Part shown: positions 1 through 8,240 of the stretch, piece after piece | Layout of the letters: the number at the start of each line of letters is the position of its first letter | How positions within the stretch are numbered: the first letter of the stretch is position 1 | From: Gammaproteobacteria bacterium | GTDB lineage: Bacteria; Pseudomonadota; Gammaproteobacteria; Acidiferrobacterales; Sulfurifustaceae | Direction: 5' to 3' | NCBI GenBank assembly: GCA_029863005.1 | Contig: JAOTWF010000010.1 | Coordinates: 1-56,594, forward strand | DNA length: 56,594 nucleotides | Notes under the pieces: model-generated | Databases searched by the model: none | What the model was told of the DNA's origin: nothing | What the model saw: the letters and a program-made list of their open reading frames with translations, nothing else | Translations under genes and position numbers: made by a program

Positions 1-440
1 GGGGCGCTATCGGTAAAGGCCCGGTACTGAAAGCGGCCGACCTTTGTCGCGATGCGATCGGCCAGCTTCTGCAAACGGGATCGCAAGATTTTGTGATAGT
101 CCCGCCCAAGCGCGTAGCGCGAGATAAAAGCCAGCTCCGGGTCGCGCATGACAGTTTCGCTGTCAGCGGCCATTCCCGGGAGATAGTTCAACCGCGCTGA
201 GATCACTCGTAGCGTGCCGGGTTGTAATTCCTGCGGCCGGCTGCGGCGCGTGCCGTGGGATTCCATATATTGCATTTCTCCCTGTCGTCCCAGTTTGAGC
301 CAGCTCAGCAATCGGGTTTCCGCTTCGCCGAGGTCAATGTCGGCGATACCGATTCGCTGAAAGCCCAGCTCCTGCCCCCATTCCTTGATATCAGATGCCA
401 GGCGGGTAAGTTCAATTTTAGTGTTTCGTGCCGTATGCAT
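1..440 (-). CDS. queG: Epoxyqueuosine reductase, 5' part (cut by window edge)
   Basis: Reading the minus strand from an ATG at 440-438 gives an open frame of about 146 codons that runs off the left edge without a stop. It reads like the N-terminal part of QueG, the cobalamin- and iron-sulfur-dependent enzyme that reduces epoxyqueuosine to queuosine in tRNA: an opening WGQELGF-x-RIGIADIDL stretch, then GEMQYMESHG, an arginine-rich PGTLRVISARLNYLP segment, ISRYALGRDYHK, and FTDSAP at the cut. The 4Fe-4S cluster region lies outside the window. It is divergent from nnrDE with only 40 bp between the start codons; queG beside the nnr-tsaE-amiC run is a common proteobacterial arrangement. Identification rests on recognised motifs, not on a search. 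Confidence 0.85.
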   Translation of the reverse strand, partial: MHTARNTKIELTRLASDIKEWGQELGFQRIGIADIDLGEAETRLLSWLKLGRQGEMQYMESHGTRRSRPQELQPGTLRVISARLNYLPGMAADSETVMRDPELAFISRYALGRDYHKILRSRLQKLADRIATKVGRFQYRAFTDSA

Positions 441-480
441 GAGGGCCTATCATATACTCTTCGAAGAAAAGGACGCATGC

Positions 481-1980
481 ATGGATCTTCCTGAAGCTCT
501 TTATACCGCTGCCCAGGTGAGGGAACTCGACCGCCTGGCCATTGAAGCGTGCAAAATTCCGGGTGCGACGCTGATGCAGCGCGCGGGGGAAGCGGCATTC
601 GACCTGCTGCGGGCACGTTGGCCGCGGGCACGGAAAATCGTGGTGCTGTGTGGTCCCGGCAATAACGGGGGTGATGGCTTCGTGATCGCCCACCTCGCGC
701 GTGCGGCCGGACTCACGGTAACCGCGCTCGAACTGAGTGCGCCTGAGAATATGAAAGGGGAGGCCGTTGCGGCACGCAAGAAAGCCAAATCCACCGGTGT
801 GGTAATCAGGAATTTCCAGGTCGATTTGTTAGAGAGCCAGGACATTATCGTTGATGCTTTGCTTGGCACAGGCCTCGAGCGCGAAGTAGATGGCGAATGG
901 TGCGCGGCGATCGAGGCCATCAACCACAGACGTGTTCCGGTGCTGGCCGTGGACATTCCTTCCGGCCTGAATGCCGACACTGGCCGTGTCATGGGCGTGG
1001 CGGTGCGTGCCAGCGCCACCATGACCTTTATTGGTCTCAAGGCCGGCTTGTTCACCGGCGCGGGCCGGGAACTTGCCGGTGAGATTTTTTTCAATGATCT
1101 CAAGGTTCCACCGGATATCTATGCCAAAGTTCCTGTCATGGTCAAACGCCTGACAGAAGCATCTCTTCACGGGCTGATGCCCAAACGCCGGCGAGACATG
1201 CACAAGGGCGATGCCGGGCATGTGCTGGTAATAGGTGGCGACCGCGGCATGCCTGGTGCGGCACGCTTGGCGGGCGAGTCGGCGTACCGCGCCGGGGCTG
1301 GATTGGTGATCCTGGCCACGCATCCCGAACATGCCGCGCACATTGGTGCGGCTTGTCCAGAGTTGATTGTTCATGGTGTTGCCACGCCTGAAGAATTGCG
1401 TCCTTTACTGGCGCGTGCCGATGTCATTGCCATGGGTCCGGGACTGGGGCAAGGGGAATGGGGCAATGCCCTGTTCGGCGCGGCACTCGACACCAAGTTG
1501 CCCATGGTGGTGGATGCCGATGCGCTTAATATCCTCGCCGCCGACCCGTTGATGCACACGGACTGGATACTCACGCCTCATCCGGGTGAAGCAGCGCGCC
1601 TGCTGGGATTGTCGATAGAGGAGATTCAGGCTGACCGTTTTGCCGCGGTGCACGAGTTGGTGGCGAGTTTCGGCGGGGTGTGCGTGTTGAAAGGGGCAGG
1701 TACGCTAATCGCCTCATTATATGATGGTGTAGTCTCGGTTTGTGACCGCGGCAATCCTGGCATGGCGAGTGGCGGCATGGGGGATGTCCTGACGGGCGCG
1801 ATCGCTGGCTTGAGGGCCCAAGGATTGATTTCGTCCATGGCCGCGCGCCTTGGTGTATGGGCTCACGCGGCCGCCGGCGATGACGCCGCCGCGAATGGTG
1901 AGTCCGGCATGATGGCCAGAGACTTGCTTCCTCACCTTCTCCATCGTCTGAATCGCCTGGTGGGGCATGCCAACCCTTGA
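481..1980 (+). CDS. nnrD/nnrE (yjeF): Bifunctional NAD(P)H-hydrate epimerase / ADP-dependent dehydratase
   Basis: Repairs damaged NAD(P)H hydrates: the N-terminal YjeF_N domain epimerises the R and S forms and the C-terminal carbohydrate-kinase-like domain dehydrates the S form using ADP. The 499-residue product has VVLCGPGNNGGDGF near residues 52-66 (epimerase loop), VDIPSGLNADTG around 160, MVVDADALNIL near 340 and GMASGGMGDVLTGAIAGL near 425-442 (dehydratase nucleotide and catalytic region). The frame is open from 385, but the ATG at 481 is preferred: AAAAGGA at 467-473 sits 7 nt upstream and MDLPEALYTAAQVRELD is a typical family start. A TATACT at 453-458 could be a -10 element. Its 3' end overlaps tsaE by 14 nt, so the two are probably co-transcribed. 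Confidence 0.93.
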   Translation: MDLPEALYTAAQVRELDRLAIEACKIPGATLMQRAGEAAFDLLRARWPRARKIVVLCGPGNNGGDGFVIAHLARAAGLTVTALELSAPENMKGEAVAARKKAKSTGVVIRNFQVDLLESQDIIVDALLGTGLEREVDGEWCAAIEAINHRRVPVLAVDIPSGLNADTGRVMGVAVRASATMTFIGLKAGLFTGAGRELAGEIFFNDLKVPPDIYAKVPVMVKRLTEASLHGLMPKRRRDMHKGDAGHVLVIGGDRGMPGAARLAGESAYRAGAGLVILATHPEHAAHIGAACPELIVHGVATPEELRPLLARADVIAMGPGLGQGEWGNALFGAALDTKLPMVVDADALNILAADPLMHTDWILTPHPGEAARLLGLSIEEIQADRFAAVHELVASFGGVCVLKGAGTLIASLYDGVVSVCDRGNPGMASGGMGDVLTGAIAGLRAQGLISSMAARLGVWAHAAAGDDAAANGESGMMARDLLPHLLHRLNRLVGHANP

Positions 1981-2425
1981 GCGACTCGCCAGATCGGTGG
2001 AAGAGATGGAGGCGCTGGGGCAAAAACTCGCTCTCCAAGTGGGTAAATGGCGCGTAATGCATCTGCGCGGGCCTTTGGGGGCAGGCAAGACCACGCTGGT
2101 GCGCGGCATATTGCGCGGTCTTGGCCATGCGGGAGCAGTTAAGAGCCCGACGTTTACCCTCGTCGAACCTTATGCATTCGGACATCAGCATTTTTTTCAT
2201 TTCGATCTCTACCGCCTGAACGACCCCGGAGAACTGGAATTCCTCGGCGTGCGCGACTACCTTGACGGTAAAGGCGTGTGTGTCGTCGAGTGGGCCGAAC
2301 GCGCGCAAGGCGTTTTGCCTTCTCCGGACGTGGATATTATGATTGAACCGACCGAGACAGGACGCATGGTACGGATCACAACCTTGACAGCGGATGGAGA
2401 TGTCTTACAGGAGGCGCTGAAATGA
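1967..2425 (+). CDS. tsaE: tRNA threonylcarbamoyladenosine biosynthesis ATPase TsaE
   Basis: Small P-loop ATPase that works with TsaB and TsaD to place threonylcarbamoyl on A37 of ANN-decoding tRNAs. At 152 residues it has the normal family length. A Walker A motif, GPLGAGKTT, lies at residues 35-43, followed by SPTFTLVEPY (typical TsaE switch region) and the FHFDLYRL and VVEWAER segments expected around the second aspartate. The ATG at 1967 lies inside the end of nnrDE (14 nt overlap) and its stop overlaps the amiC ATG as ATGA, which points to translational coupling along this run. All sequence features are canonical and nothing looks damaged. Confidence 0.95.
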   Translation: MPTLERLARSVEEMEALGQKLALQVGKWRVMHLRGPLGAGKTTLVRGILRGLGHAGAVKSPTFTLVEPYAFGHQHFFHFDLYRLNDPGELEFLGVRDYLDGKGVCVVEWAERAQGVLPSPDVDIMIEPTETGRMVRITTLTADGDVLQEALK

Positions 2426-3780
2426 AATCATTTCGGCGCCTGCTTCCCGCGGCATGTCTGCTCTTCATCACCGTGACGGTTTTCGCCGAAACCGTATCCG
2501 TAAATAATCTCCGTGTGTGGCGTGCGCCGGATCATACCCGCGTTGTATTCGATGTCAGCGGTCCACTGGAGCACCGGTTGTTCACCCTGGAAAACCCCCA
2601 TCGGATCGTGGTGGACATGCTTGATGCCCGCCTGCAGGGATCACTCCCGGAAGTGGAGACAGGCGGTCCGTTGATTACCAGCGTTCGCAGTGGCATGCCC
2701 GAAGAAGGACCGTTGCGTATCGTGCTGGATCTCAAAGCCGAAGCCCGCGCGCGCAGCTTCATGTTGAAACCGGCAGGTCCGTACGGGCATCGTCTTGTCA
2801 TCGATCTGCATGACATCAAGGCAAACCAGGACGATTCGACCAGCTCGCGGGACATCGCAATATCACCTCCGCCGGCCCGTCCCGTCCCGCGCGAGCGCAT
2901 CGTGGCGATTGACGCCGGGCACGGCGGTGAAGATCCTGGCGCGGTGGGGCGACGCTACCGCACGCGCGAAAAGGACGTAACCCTGGCGATTGCACGTGAT
3001 CTGGCCAAGCTGGTGGCAAAGACGCCGGGAATGCGCGCCGTGTTGATTCGCAACGGCGATTATTATGTCAGTTTGCGTCAGCGCTACGAGAAGGCGCGCC
3101 GGATGCGCGCCGATGTGTTTATTTCAATCCATGCGGATGCCGTTCCCAGCCGCCGCGCCTATGGTTCGTCGGTTTATGCCTTGTCCGAGAAGGGCGCCAG
3201 TAACGCCATGGCGCGCCAGCTTGCGGACAAGGAAAATGCCTCGGACCTGATCGGGGGTGTTTCCCTGAATGACAAGGATGACATGCTGGCGCAGGTTCTG
3301 CTCGATCTGTCCCACAACAGGACCATTCAAGACAGCCTGAGTCTGGGCGAGGATATCCTGACGGAGCTGCAGCGCGTGGGTCCGGTGCATCTGCGCAACG
3401 TGGCCCAAGCCGGATTTGCCGTGCTGAAATCTCCCGATATCCCGTCGGTCTTGGTCGAAACCGCCTTCATTTCCAATCCCTCGGAAGAGAAGAAATTGCG
3501 CAGCTCGGCGTACCAGGAGAAGCTGGCCGCCAGCATGTTTCGCGGCATACAGCGGTTCTTGAAACGTGCACCACAGACTTCCCCTGTCCCGGTTCAGGCG
3601 GCCATCAGCTCATCTGAATTACCGCGCGAACACGTCGTACGCAAGGGCGATACACTGGTCTCAATCGCACGCAAGTACGACATCCACATAGACGCGTTGC
3701 GGTTTATCAATAATTTGTGGGATGCCGATCTCCCGGTCGGCCTTCGTCTTCGCATCCCCGCCAATCAGGGAGACGGCTAG
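2422..3780 (+). CDS. amiC: N-acetylmuramoyl-L-alanine amidase with AMIN and LysM domains
   Basis: Periplasmic zinc amidase that cuts the stem peptide from N-acetylmuramic acid during daughter-cell separation. The 452-residue product begins with a signal peptide (positive start, hydrophobic core to about residue 22). An AMIN domain (about 25-130) would target it to the septum and the Amidase_3 domain spans about 160-385. Zinc ligands and catalytic residue can be placed: H167 in DAGHGG, E183 in TREKD, H237 in SIHADA, and E346 in VLVETAFISN. A C-terminal LysM domain (about 405-448, beginning HVVRKGDTLVSIARKY) binds peptidoglycan. It starts in an ATGA overlap with tsaE. AmiB and AmiC share this architecture, so the paralogue letter is uncertain; the enzymatic class is not. 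Confidence 0.93.
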   Translation: MKSFRRLLPAACLLFITVTVFAETVSVNNLRVWRAPDHTRVVFDVSGPLEHRLFTLENPHRIVVDMLDARLQGSLPEVETGGPLITSVRSGMPEEGPLRIVLDLKAEARARSFMLKPAGPYGHRLVIDLHDIKANQDDSTSSRDIAISPPPARPVPRERIVAIDAGHGGEDPGAVGRRYRTREKDVTLAIARDLAKLVAKTPGMRAVLIRNGDYYVSLRQRYEKARRMRADVFISIHADAVPSRRAYGSSVYALSEKGASNAMARQLADKENASDLIGGVSLNDKDDMLAQVLLDLSHNRTIQDSLSLGEDILTELQRVGPVHLRNVAQAGFAVLKSPDIPSVLVETAFISNPSEEKKLRSSAYQEKLAASMFRGIQRFLKRAPQTSPVPVQAAISSSELPREHVVRKGDTLVSIARKYDIHIDALRFINNLWDADLPVGLRLRIPANQGDG

Positions 3781-3888
3781 CCCTGCTTAACGGTTTGATC
3801 CCCGGGCTTGCTGCGAACTAGGTCCGGGCGAGTGTTTTGCGATAGGATTTGAGACCATGTCAGAAAAAAATCATCAAGGAGAAAATTT

Positions 3889-5085
3889 ATGAACGGTCCG
3901 CCGCTGACGAAATGGACAGTCTGGTTGTTTGTTCTGACGCTTGCTTTGACTGCTTGTAGTAAAAAAGAAGAAACCACTACCGGCACGACAGGCGGTGAGA
4001 TGACGGTCAAGATCGGCCAGGTCTCGCCGCTGACCGGTCCCCAGGCCCATCTGGGCAAAGACAACGACAACGGGGCACGGCTCGCTATCGATGAGAACAA
4101 CGCCTCAGGCGTCACGCTCGGTGGCAAGAAAGTGAAATTCATGCTGGTGAGCGAGGACGACATTGCCGATCCCCGAACCGCGACCGTCGTGGCACAGAAA
4201 CTGGTGGACCAGCGTGTGGCCGGTGTCATCGGCCATTTGAATTCCGGGACCAGTATCCCCGCCTCGAAAATCTATTTTGATGCCGGCATTCCCCAGATTT
4301 CTCCTTCGGCCACCGCCATTGCCTACACCGCTCAGGGATACAAGACAGCCTTCCGCGTCATGACCAATGACCGTCAACAGGGAAAAGTGCTGGGCGAGTA
4401 TGCCGTGAAAAAAATGAAAGCCAAACGTGTAGCCATCATTGATGATCGCACCGCTTATGGACAGGGGCTGGCCGATGAAGTGGACAAGGCGGTCAAGGCG
4501 TCGGGAGGTGAGGTGATCGCGCGCGAGTTCACGACCGATCGTTCCACGGATTTTCTGGCCATCCTTACTTCTATCAAGGGGAAGAAACCCGACTTAGTCT
4601 TTTACGGCGGCATGGATGCGCAAGGCGCGCCGATGGTGAAGCAATTGCAGTCACTTGGCCTCAAGGCAAAATTCCTGGGTGGGGATGGCGTACAGACTGC
4701 TGAATTTCTCAAACTTGCCGGAAGCAATTCCGAAGGCGTGACGGCTTCTTCTCCCGGCCTGCCCATCGACAGCATGCCGGGCGGGAAGGAGTTCAGGAAA
4801 AAATTCACTGACCGTTTCGGCACGATTCAGACCTATGCACCTTATGCCTACGACGCCGTCAATGTGATGGTGGAAGCGATGAAGAAAGCGGATTCCGCCG
4901 AGCCGTCGCGTTATCTGGCCGAATTGCCGCGGGTACAGCGCGCCGGCGTCACCGGAAACATCAGTTTCGATGGAAAGGGTGATATCCGCGGTGGCGCCAT
5001 TACGCTTTATCAGGTGAAAGGTGGAAAATGGGAAGTCCTGGAAACGGTAATGGGCGGCGGCGCGACGGCAATGGAGAAAAACTAA
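3889..5085 (+). CDS. livK: Branched-chain amino acid ABC transporter substrate-binding lipoprotein
   Basis: Periplasmic binding protein of the hydrophobic amino acid transport family (type I periplasmic fold). Residues 1-23 form a lipoprotein signal with the lipobox LTAC, so C23 should be lipidated. The mature part begins with TVKIGQVSPLTGPQAHLGKD and has GVIGHLNSGTSIPASKIY and the later GGMDAQGAPMVKQL segment typical of this family. Start is supported by AAGGAG at 3876-3881, 7 nt before the ATG. It opens a livK-H-M-G-F set. Substrate cannot be read from sequence: leucine, isoleucine or valine is usual, but family members also bind urea or short amides. The 108 bp upstream of the gene hold no promoter that I would defend. 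Confidence 0.92.
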   Translation: MNGPPLTKWTVWLFVLTLALTACSKKEETTTGTTGGEMTVKIGQVSPLTGPQAHLGKDNDNGARLAIDENNASGVTLGGKKVKFMLVSEDDIADPRTATVVAQKLVDQRVAGVIGHLNSGTSIPASKIYFDAGIPQISPSATAIAYTAQGYKTAFRVMTNDRQQGKVLGEYAVKKMKAKRVAIIDDRTAYGQGLADEVDKAVKASGGEVIAREFTTDRSTDFLAILTSIKGKKPDLVFYGGMDAQGAPMVKQLQSLGLKAKFLGGDGVQTAEFLKLAGSNSEGVTASSPGLPIDSMPGGKEFRKKFTDRFGTIQTYAPYAYDAVNVMVEAMKKADSAEPSRYLAELPRVQRAGVTGNISFDGKGDIRGGAITLYQVKGGKWEVLETVMGGGATAMEKN

Positions 5086-5137
5086 GTAAAGAGAATCGTT
5101 TTTCACGAGGGCTGATTTAACGGCGAGGCCATAGCGT

Positions 5138-6067
5138 TTGGACATATTCACCCAGCAGCTCATCAACGGTCTCGTGCTTGGAAGCATTTATGCCCTGGTG
5201 GCGCTGGGGTACACCATGGTGTACGGCATCCTCGAGCTGATCAATTTCGCGCACGGCGAAGTGACGATGTTCGGCGCCATGATCTGTCTCGCCGTGATAG
5301 GCGCCATCACCGCGACGGGGACCGACGCCAACGGTCTGCTGATTGTGGCGCTCGGACTGTCGGCCGCCATCTCCGTGTGCACTGTCTTGGGTTTCCTGAT
5401 CGAACGTGTTGCCTATCGACCGCTACGCCGCGCCCCGCGGCTCGCCGCGCTCATCACCGCCATTGGCATGTCGATCGTCCTGCAAAACGCGGCCATGCTG
5501 ATCTGGGGCAAGCAATACATTACCTTTCCGCCGTTGTTGCCGCTGGTGCGTTATGACATCGGTGGCGCCGTGATCACCAACCTGCAGATTTTTATCATCC
5601 TGCTTTCTTGTCTGCTGATGGCGGGGCTGTTGGTGCTCATCCGGAAAACACGTTTAGGGCGCGCCATGCGCGCCACCGCCCAAGCGCAGGATATCGCTGG
5701 CCTCATGGGCATCAACGTCAACACCATCATTTCTGTTACGTTTGTAATCGGTGCTGCGCTCGCTGCGGTTGCTGGCGTTATGGTAAGCGCGTATTACGGA
5801 CTGGCACATTATTTCATGGGTTTCATGCTTGGCCTCAAGGCATTCACCGCGGCGGTGTTAGGCGGTATCGGAAATATCGCCGGCGCCATGCTGGGTGGAC
5901 TGCTGCTGGGCCTGATCGAGAGTTTCGGTGCGGGTTACATCGGAACACTCACGGGCGGTTTTCTCGGCAGCCATTATCAGGACGTCTTCGCCTTCTTCGT
6001 ATTGATCCTGGTGCTGGTAATCCGCCCCTCGGGGTTGCTGGGCGAACGCGTCGTGGAGCGCGCCTGA
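5138..6067 (+). CDS. livH: Branched-chain amino acid ABC transporter permease LivH
   Basis: Inner-membrane permease that forms the transport channel with LivM. The 309-residue product is almost entirely hydrophobic, starts MDIFTQQLINGLVLGSIYALVALGYTMVYG and contains the family signatures INFAHGE near residue 40 and VLGGIGNIAGAMLGG near 240. The start is TTG at 5138-5140; no in-frame ATG precedes the conserved N-terminus, so TTG is the best choice. It follows livK by 52 bp and is followed by livM 2 bp after its stop. An overlapping open frame from 5608 reads into livM but codes for arginine- and histidine-rich nonsense over the livH part, so livM really starts at 6070. Confidence 0.94.
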   Translation: MDIFTQQLINGLVLGSIYALVALGYTMVYGILELINFAHGEVTMFGAMICLAVIGAITATGTDANGLLIVALGLSAAISVCTVLGFLIERVAYRPLRRAPRLAALITAIGMSIVLQNAAMLIWGKQYITFPPLLPLVRYDIGGAVITNLQIFIILLSCLLMAGLLVLIRKTRLGRAMRATAQAQDIAGLMGINVNTIISVTFVIGAALAAVAGVMVSAYYGLAHYFMGFMLGLKAFTAAVLGGIGNIAGAMLGGLLLGLIESFGAGYIGTLTGGFLGSHYQDVFAFFVLILVLVIRPSGLLGERVVERA

Positions 6068-6069
6068 GC

Positions 6070-7200
6070 ATGGATAAGTTGAGACAGCGCTGGAATGCCT
6101 TGCGGCACGACCGCCATGCAGCCTGGGCCGCCGCACTCGCGCTTGCCGTGCTGTTGATGCTGCTGCCGTTTATCACCGGCGAGACGCTCGGGCGCGGGTG
6201 GGTGCGGATTCTGGATTTCACCTTGCTGTACATCATGCTGGCGCTGGGTCTTAATATCGTGGTTGGTTATGCTGGTCTGCTCGATCTCGGGTATATCGCG
6301 TTTTACGCCGTCGGCGCTTACACCTATGCGCTTCTGGCTTCGCCGCAATTTGGTTTGCATTTGCCTTTTTGGGCGCTGTTGCCGATCGGAGCCGGGATTG
6401 CCGGGATTTTTGGAATCTTGCTGGGGGCGCCGACGCTGCGATTGCGCGGCGATTACCTGGCCATCGTTACCCTCGGGTTTGGCGAGATCATCCGGATTTT
6501 CTTGAACAACTTGAATGCGCCCGTCAACATCACCAACGGTCCCCAAGGCATCAATCTGATCGATCCGGTTTCTTTTGGGAGTTTCTCCCTCAGCGAGACA
6601 CACACATTTTTCGGGGTCACGTTTCCCGGCATTTACACTTATTACTATCTGTTTCTGTTGTTGGCGCTTTTGGTAATCTTCGTTTCTTTGCGTTTGCAAA
6701 ACTCGCGCATCGGTCGCGCCTGGGTGGCCATCCGCGAGGACGAAGTGGCCGCCGAGGCCATGGGCATCAACACGCGCAACATCAAGCTGCTGGCGTTTGC
6801 CATGGGCGCCTCGTTCGCCGGCATTAGCGGTGGATTGTTTGCAGGTTTCCAGGGCTTCATCAGCCCGGAAAGCTTCAATCTCTTCGAATCCATCATCGTG
6901 CTGTGCATGATCGTTCTGGGCGGCATGGGCAATATCGGCGGCGTCATTCTGGGCGCCGTGTTGCTGACGGTATTTCCGGAAGCCCTGCGCTACATCGGCG
7001 ACCTTCAGCATTACCTGTTTGGTCGTGTTCTCGTGGATGCGGCTGATTTGCGCATGCTGCTTTTTGGTCTGGCGCTGGTTCTGATCATGATCTTCCGCCC
7101 GGCCGGGCTGGTTCCCTCGGTGCGCCGCCGCCATGAATTTGGGTCTGATGCCTCCGTTCTGGCCCAGGAACAGGCTTCGCTCTATGACGCTCGACGCTGA
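6070..7200 (+). CDS. livM: Branched-chain amino acid ABC transporter permease LivM
   Basis: Second permease of the liv transporter; 376 residues from the ATG at 6070, 2 bp after the livH stop. Hydrophobic segments alternate with short loops, and the conserved LivM features LNIVVGYAGLLDLGYIAFYAVGAY (about residues 59-80), GAPTLRLRGDYLAIVTLGFGEIIRI, and GRAWVAIREDEVAAEAMGIN (the cytoplasmic EAA-type loop that contacts the ATPases) are intact. The frame is open upstream to 5608, but that extension overlaps livH in another frame and has no membrane character. The C-terminus overlaps livG by 17 nt. Nothing looks truncated or frameshifted. Confidence 0.94.
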   Translation: MDKLRQRWNALRHDRHAAWAAALALAVLLMLLPFITGETLGRGWVRILDFTLLYIMLALGLNIVVGYAGLLDLGYIAFYAVGAYTYALLASPQFGLHLPFWALLPIGAGIAGIFGILLGAPTLRLRGDYLAIVTLGFGEIIRIFLNNLNAPVNITNGPQGINLIDPVSFGSFSLSETHTFFGVTFPGIYTYYYLFLLLALLVIFVSLRLQNSRIGRAWVAIREDEVAAEAMGINTRNIKLLAFAMGASFAGISGGLFAGFQGFISPESFNLFESIIVLCMIVLGGMGNIGGVILGAVLLTVFPEALRYIGDLQHYLFGRVLVDAADLRMLLFGLALVLIMIFRPAGLVPSVRRRHEFGSDASVLAQEQASLYDARR

Positions 7201-7987
7201 AATTAAACCGGAATCGCATCCCGAAACACGGCTGGTCGTCAGTGGTGTATCGAAGTATTTTGGCGGCCTGGCAGCACTGGATGACGTATCGTTGCAGATT
7301 CATGCCGGGGAGATTTACGGGTTAATTGGCCCGAACGGAGCCGGCAAGACGACTTTGTTCAATGTCCTGACCGGACTGTACCGGGCCGATGCCGGGCATA
7401 TCAGTTTGCATGGCGCCCGGATTTCCGGGTTAAAACCGAATCAGGTTGTGGCGCTTGGTCTGGCGCGCACGTTTCAGAACATCCGGCTATTTGCCAACAT
7501 GACGGCGATCGAGAATGTCATGGTGGGGCGGCATCTGCGTACACACGCCGGTATCGTCGGCGCTGTCTGGCGCGACCGCGCGACGCGCGCGGAAGAGACG
7601 GCCATTCTGGAGCGGGCGCGTGAACTGCTGGAATATGTCGGCATCATGAAGCAGGCTTACCTACCGGCGAAACATCTTTCCTACGGTGACCAGCGACGGC
7701 TTGAAATTGCACGCGCCTTGGCCACTGACCCCGTCCTGCTGGCGTTGGATGAACCGGCCGCCGGCATGAATCCCGTAGAAACCAGCAAACTCCAGATTCT
7801 CCTGCAAAAAATACGCAACGACGGAGTAACCCTGCTGTTAATTGAGCATGATGTAAAGCTCGTGATGGGGCTGTGCGACCGCATTGCCGTCCTGGATTAC
7901 GGCAAAAAAATTGCCGAGGGCATTCCAGCTGATGTCAAATGTGATCCGCGCGTGATCGAGGCTTATCTCGGCGGAGGGATGACATGA
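7184..7987 (+). CDS. livG: Branched-chain amino acid ABC transporter ATP-binding protein LivG
   Basis: One of two ATPases that power the liv transporter. From the ATG at 7184 the product is 267 residues. It has Walker A GPNGAGKT at 49-56, the LivG-type QNIRLFANMTAIENVMVG stretch, a signature-like LSYGDQRRLEIARAL and Walker B VLLALDEPAAGMNP. An in-frame ATG at 7133 would add 17 residues and a 68 nt overlap with livM, so 7184 is preferred. The last codons are ATG ACA TGA: the stop overlaps another ATG at 7984, the arrangement usually seen where livF starts directly. Here livF instead starts 254 nt after the livG stop because of the insert described separately. Confidence 0.93.
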   Translation: MTLDAEIKPESHPETRLVVSGVSKYFGGLAALDDVSLQIHAGEIYGLIGPNGAGKTTLFNVLTGLYRADAGHISLHGARISGLKPNQVVALGLARTFQNIRLFANMTAIENVMVGRHLRTHAGIVGAVWRDRATRAEETAILERARELLEYVGIMKQAYLPAKHLSYGDQRRLEIARALATDPVLLALDEPAAGMNPVETSKLQILLQKIRNDGVTLLLIEHDVKLVMGLCDRIAVLDYGKKIAEGIPADVKCDPRVIEAYLGGGMT

Positions 7988-8040
7988 GTAGCCGAGAGGG
8001 AAATGTAGAAGTGGGGATGCGAGTGCGAGCAGGGAGCAGG

Positions 8041-8063
8041 CTCCATTGGCGAAGCCAATGGAG
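8041..8063. repeat. Perfect hairpin inside the livG-livF insert
   Basis: A 10 bp perfect inverted repeat, CTCCATTGGC and GCCAATGGAG, with a GAA triloop. In RNA this would be a very stable stem. It is not followed by a T-run, so it is not a typical intrinsic terminator. It may instead set the relative stability of livG and livF mRNA or be the core of a repeat family. Confidence 0.7.
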
Positions 8064-8071
8064 GCGACCGT

Positions 8072-8086
8072 CGCGAGTCGCTCGCG
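8072..8086. repeat. Second hairpin inside the livG-livF insert
   Basis: Six base pairs, CGCGAG and CTCGCG, around a TCG triloop, 8 bp after the first hairpin. Two adjacent GC-rich hairpins are what REP or BIME-type intergenic elements look like. Confidence 0.55.
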
Positions 8087-8240
8087 GCCACCGGGATGAA
8101 CCATGCTTGTCACGCTTACGACGCCGGCTTCAGGAACGTAGCTGTGCCGGGGCAATCCGGTGGCGATCAACCGCGAATGCCACCAGCCACCGACTGCGAG
8201 CATACGAACATGATCGTGGACATGTGGAGGCTGTGTTGGT

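Noticed and set aside
3790-3840. GC-rich repeats after amiC as a terminator
   Set aside because: Only about 5 bp of CCCGG/CCGGG pairing with a long loop and no T-run directly after it.
5608-6069. N-terminal extension of livM inside livH
   Set aside because: Residues are arginine- and histidine-rich with no membrane character, and livH is clearly coding in the other frame; the ATG at 6070 follows the livH stop.
5977-7134. 385-codon minus-strand frame opposite livM
   Set aside because: Glutamine- and histidine-rich shadow of a GC-rich membrane-protein gene; livM is unambiguous.
7838-8203. 121-codon minus-strand frame across the livG end and the insert
   Set aside because: About 150 bp of it is antisense to livG and the rest lies in the palindromic insert; it has no ribosome site and no recognisable domain.
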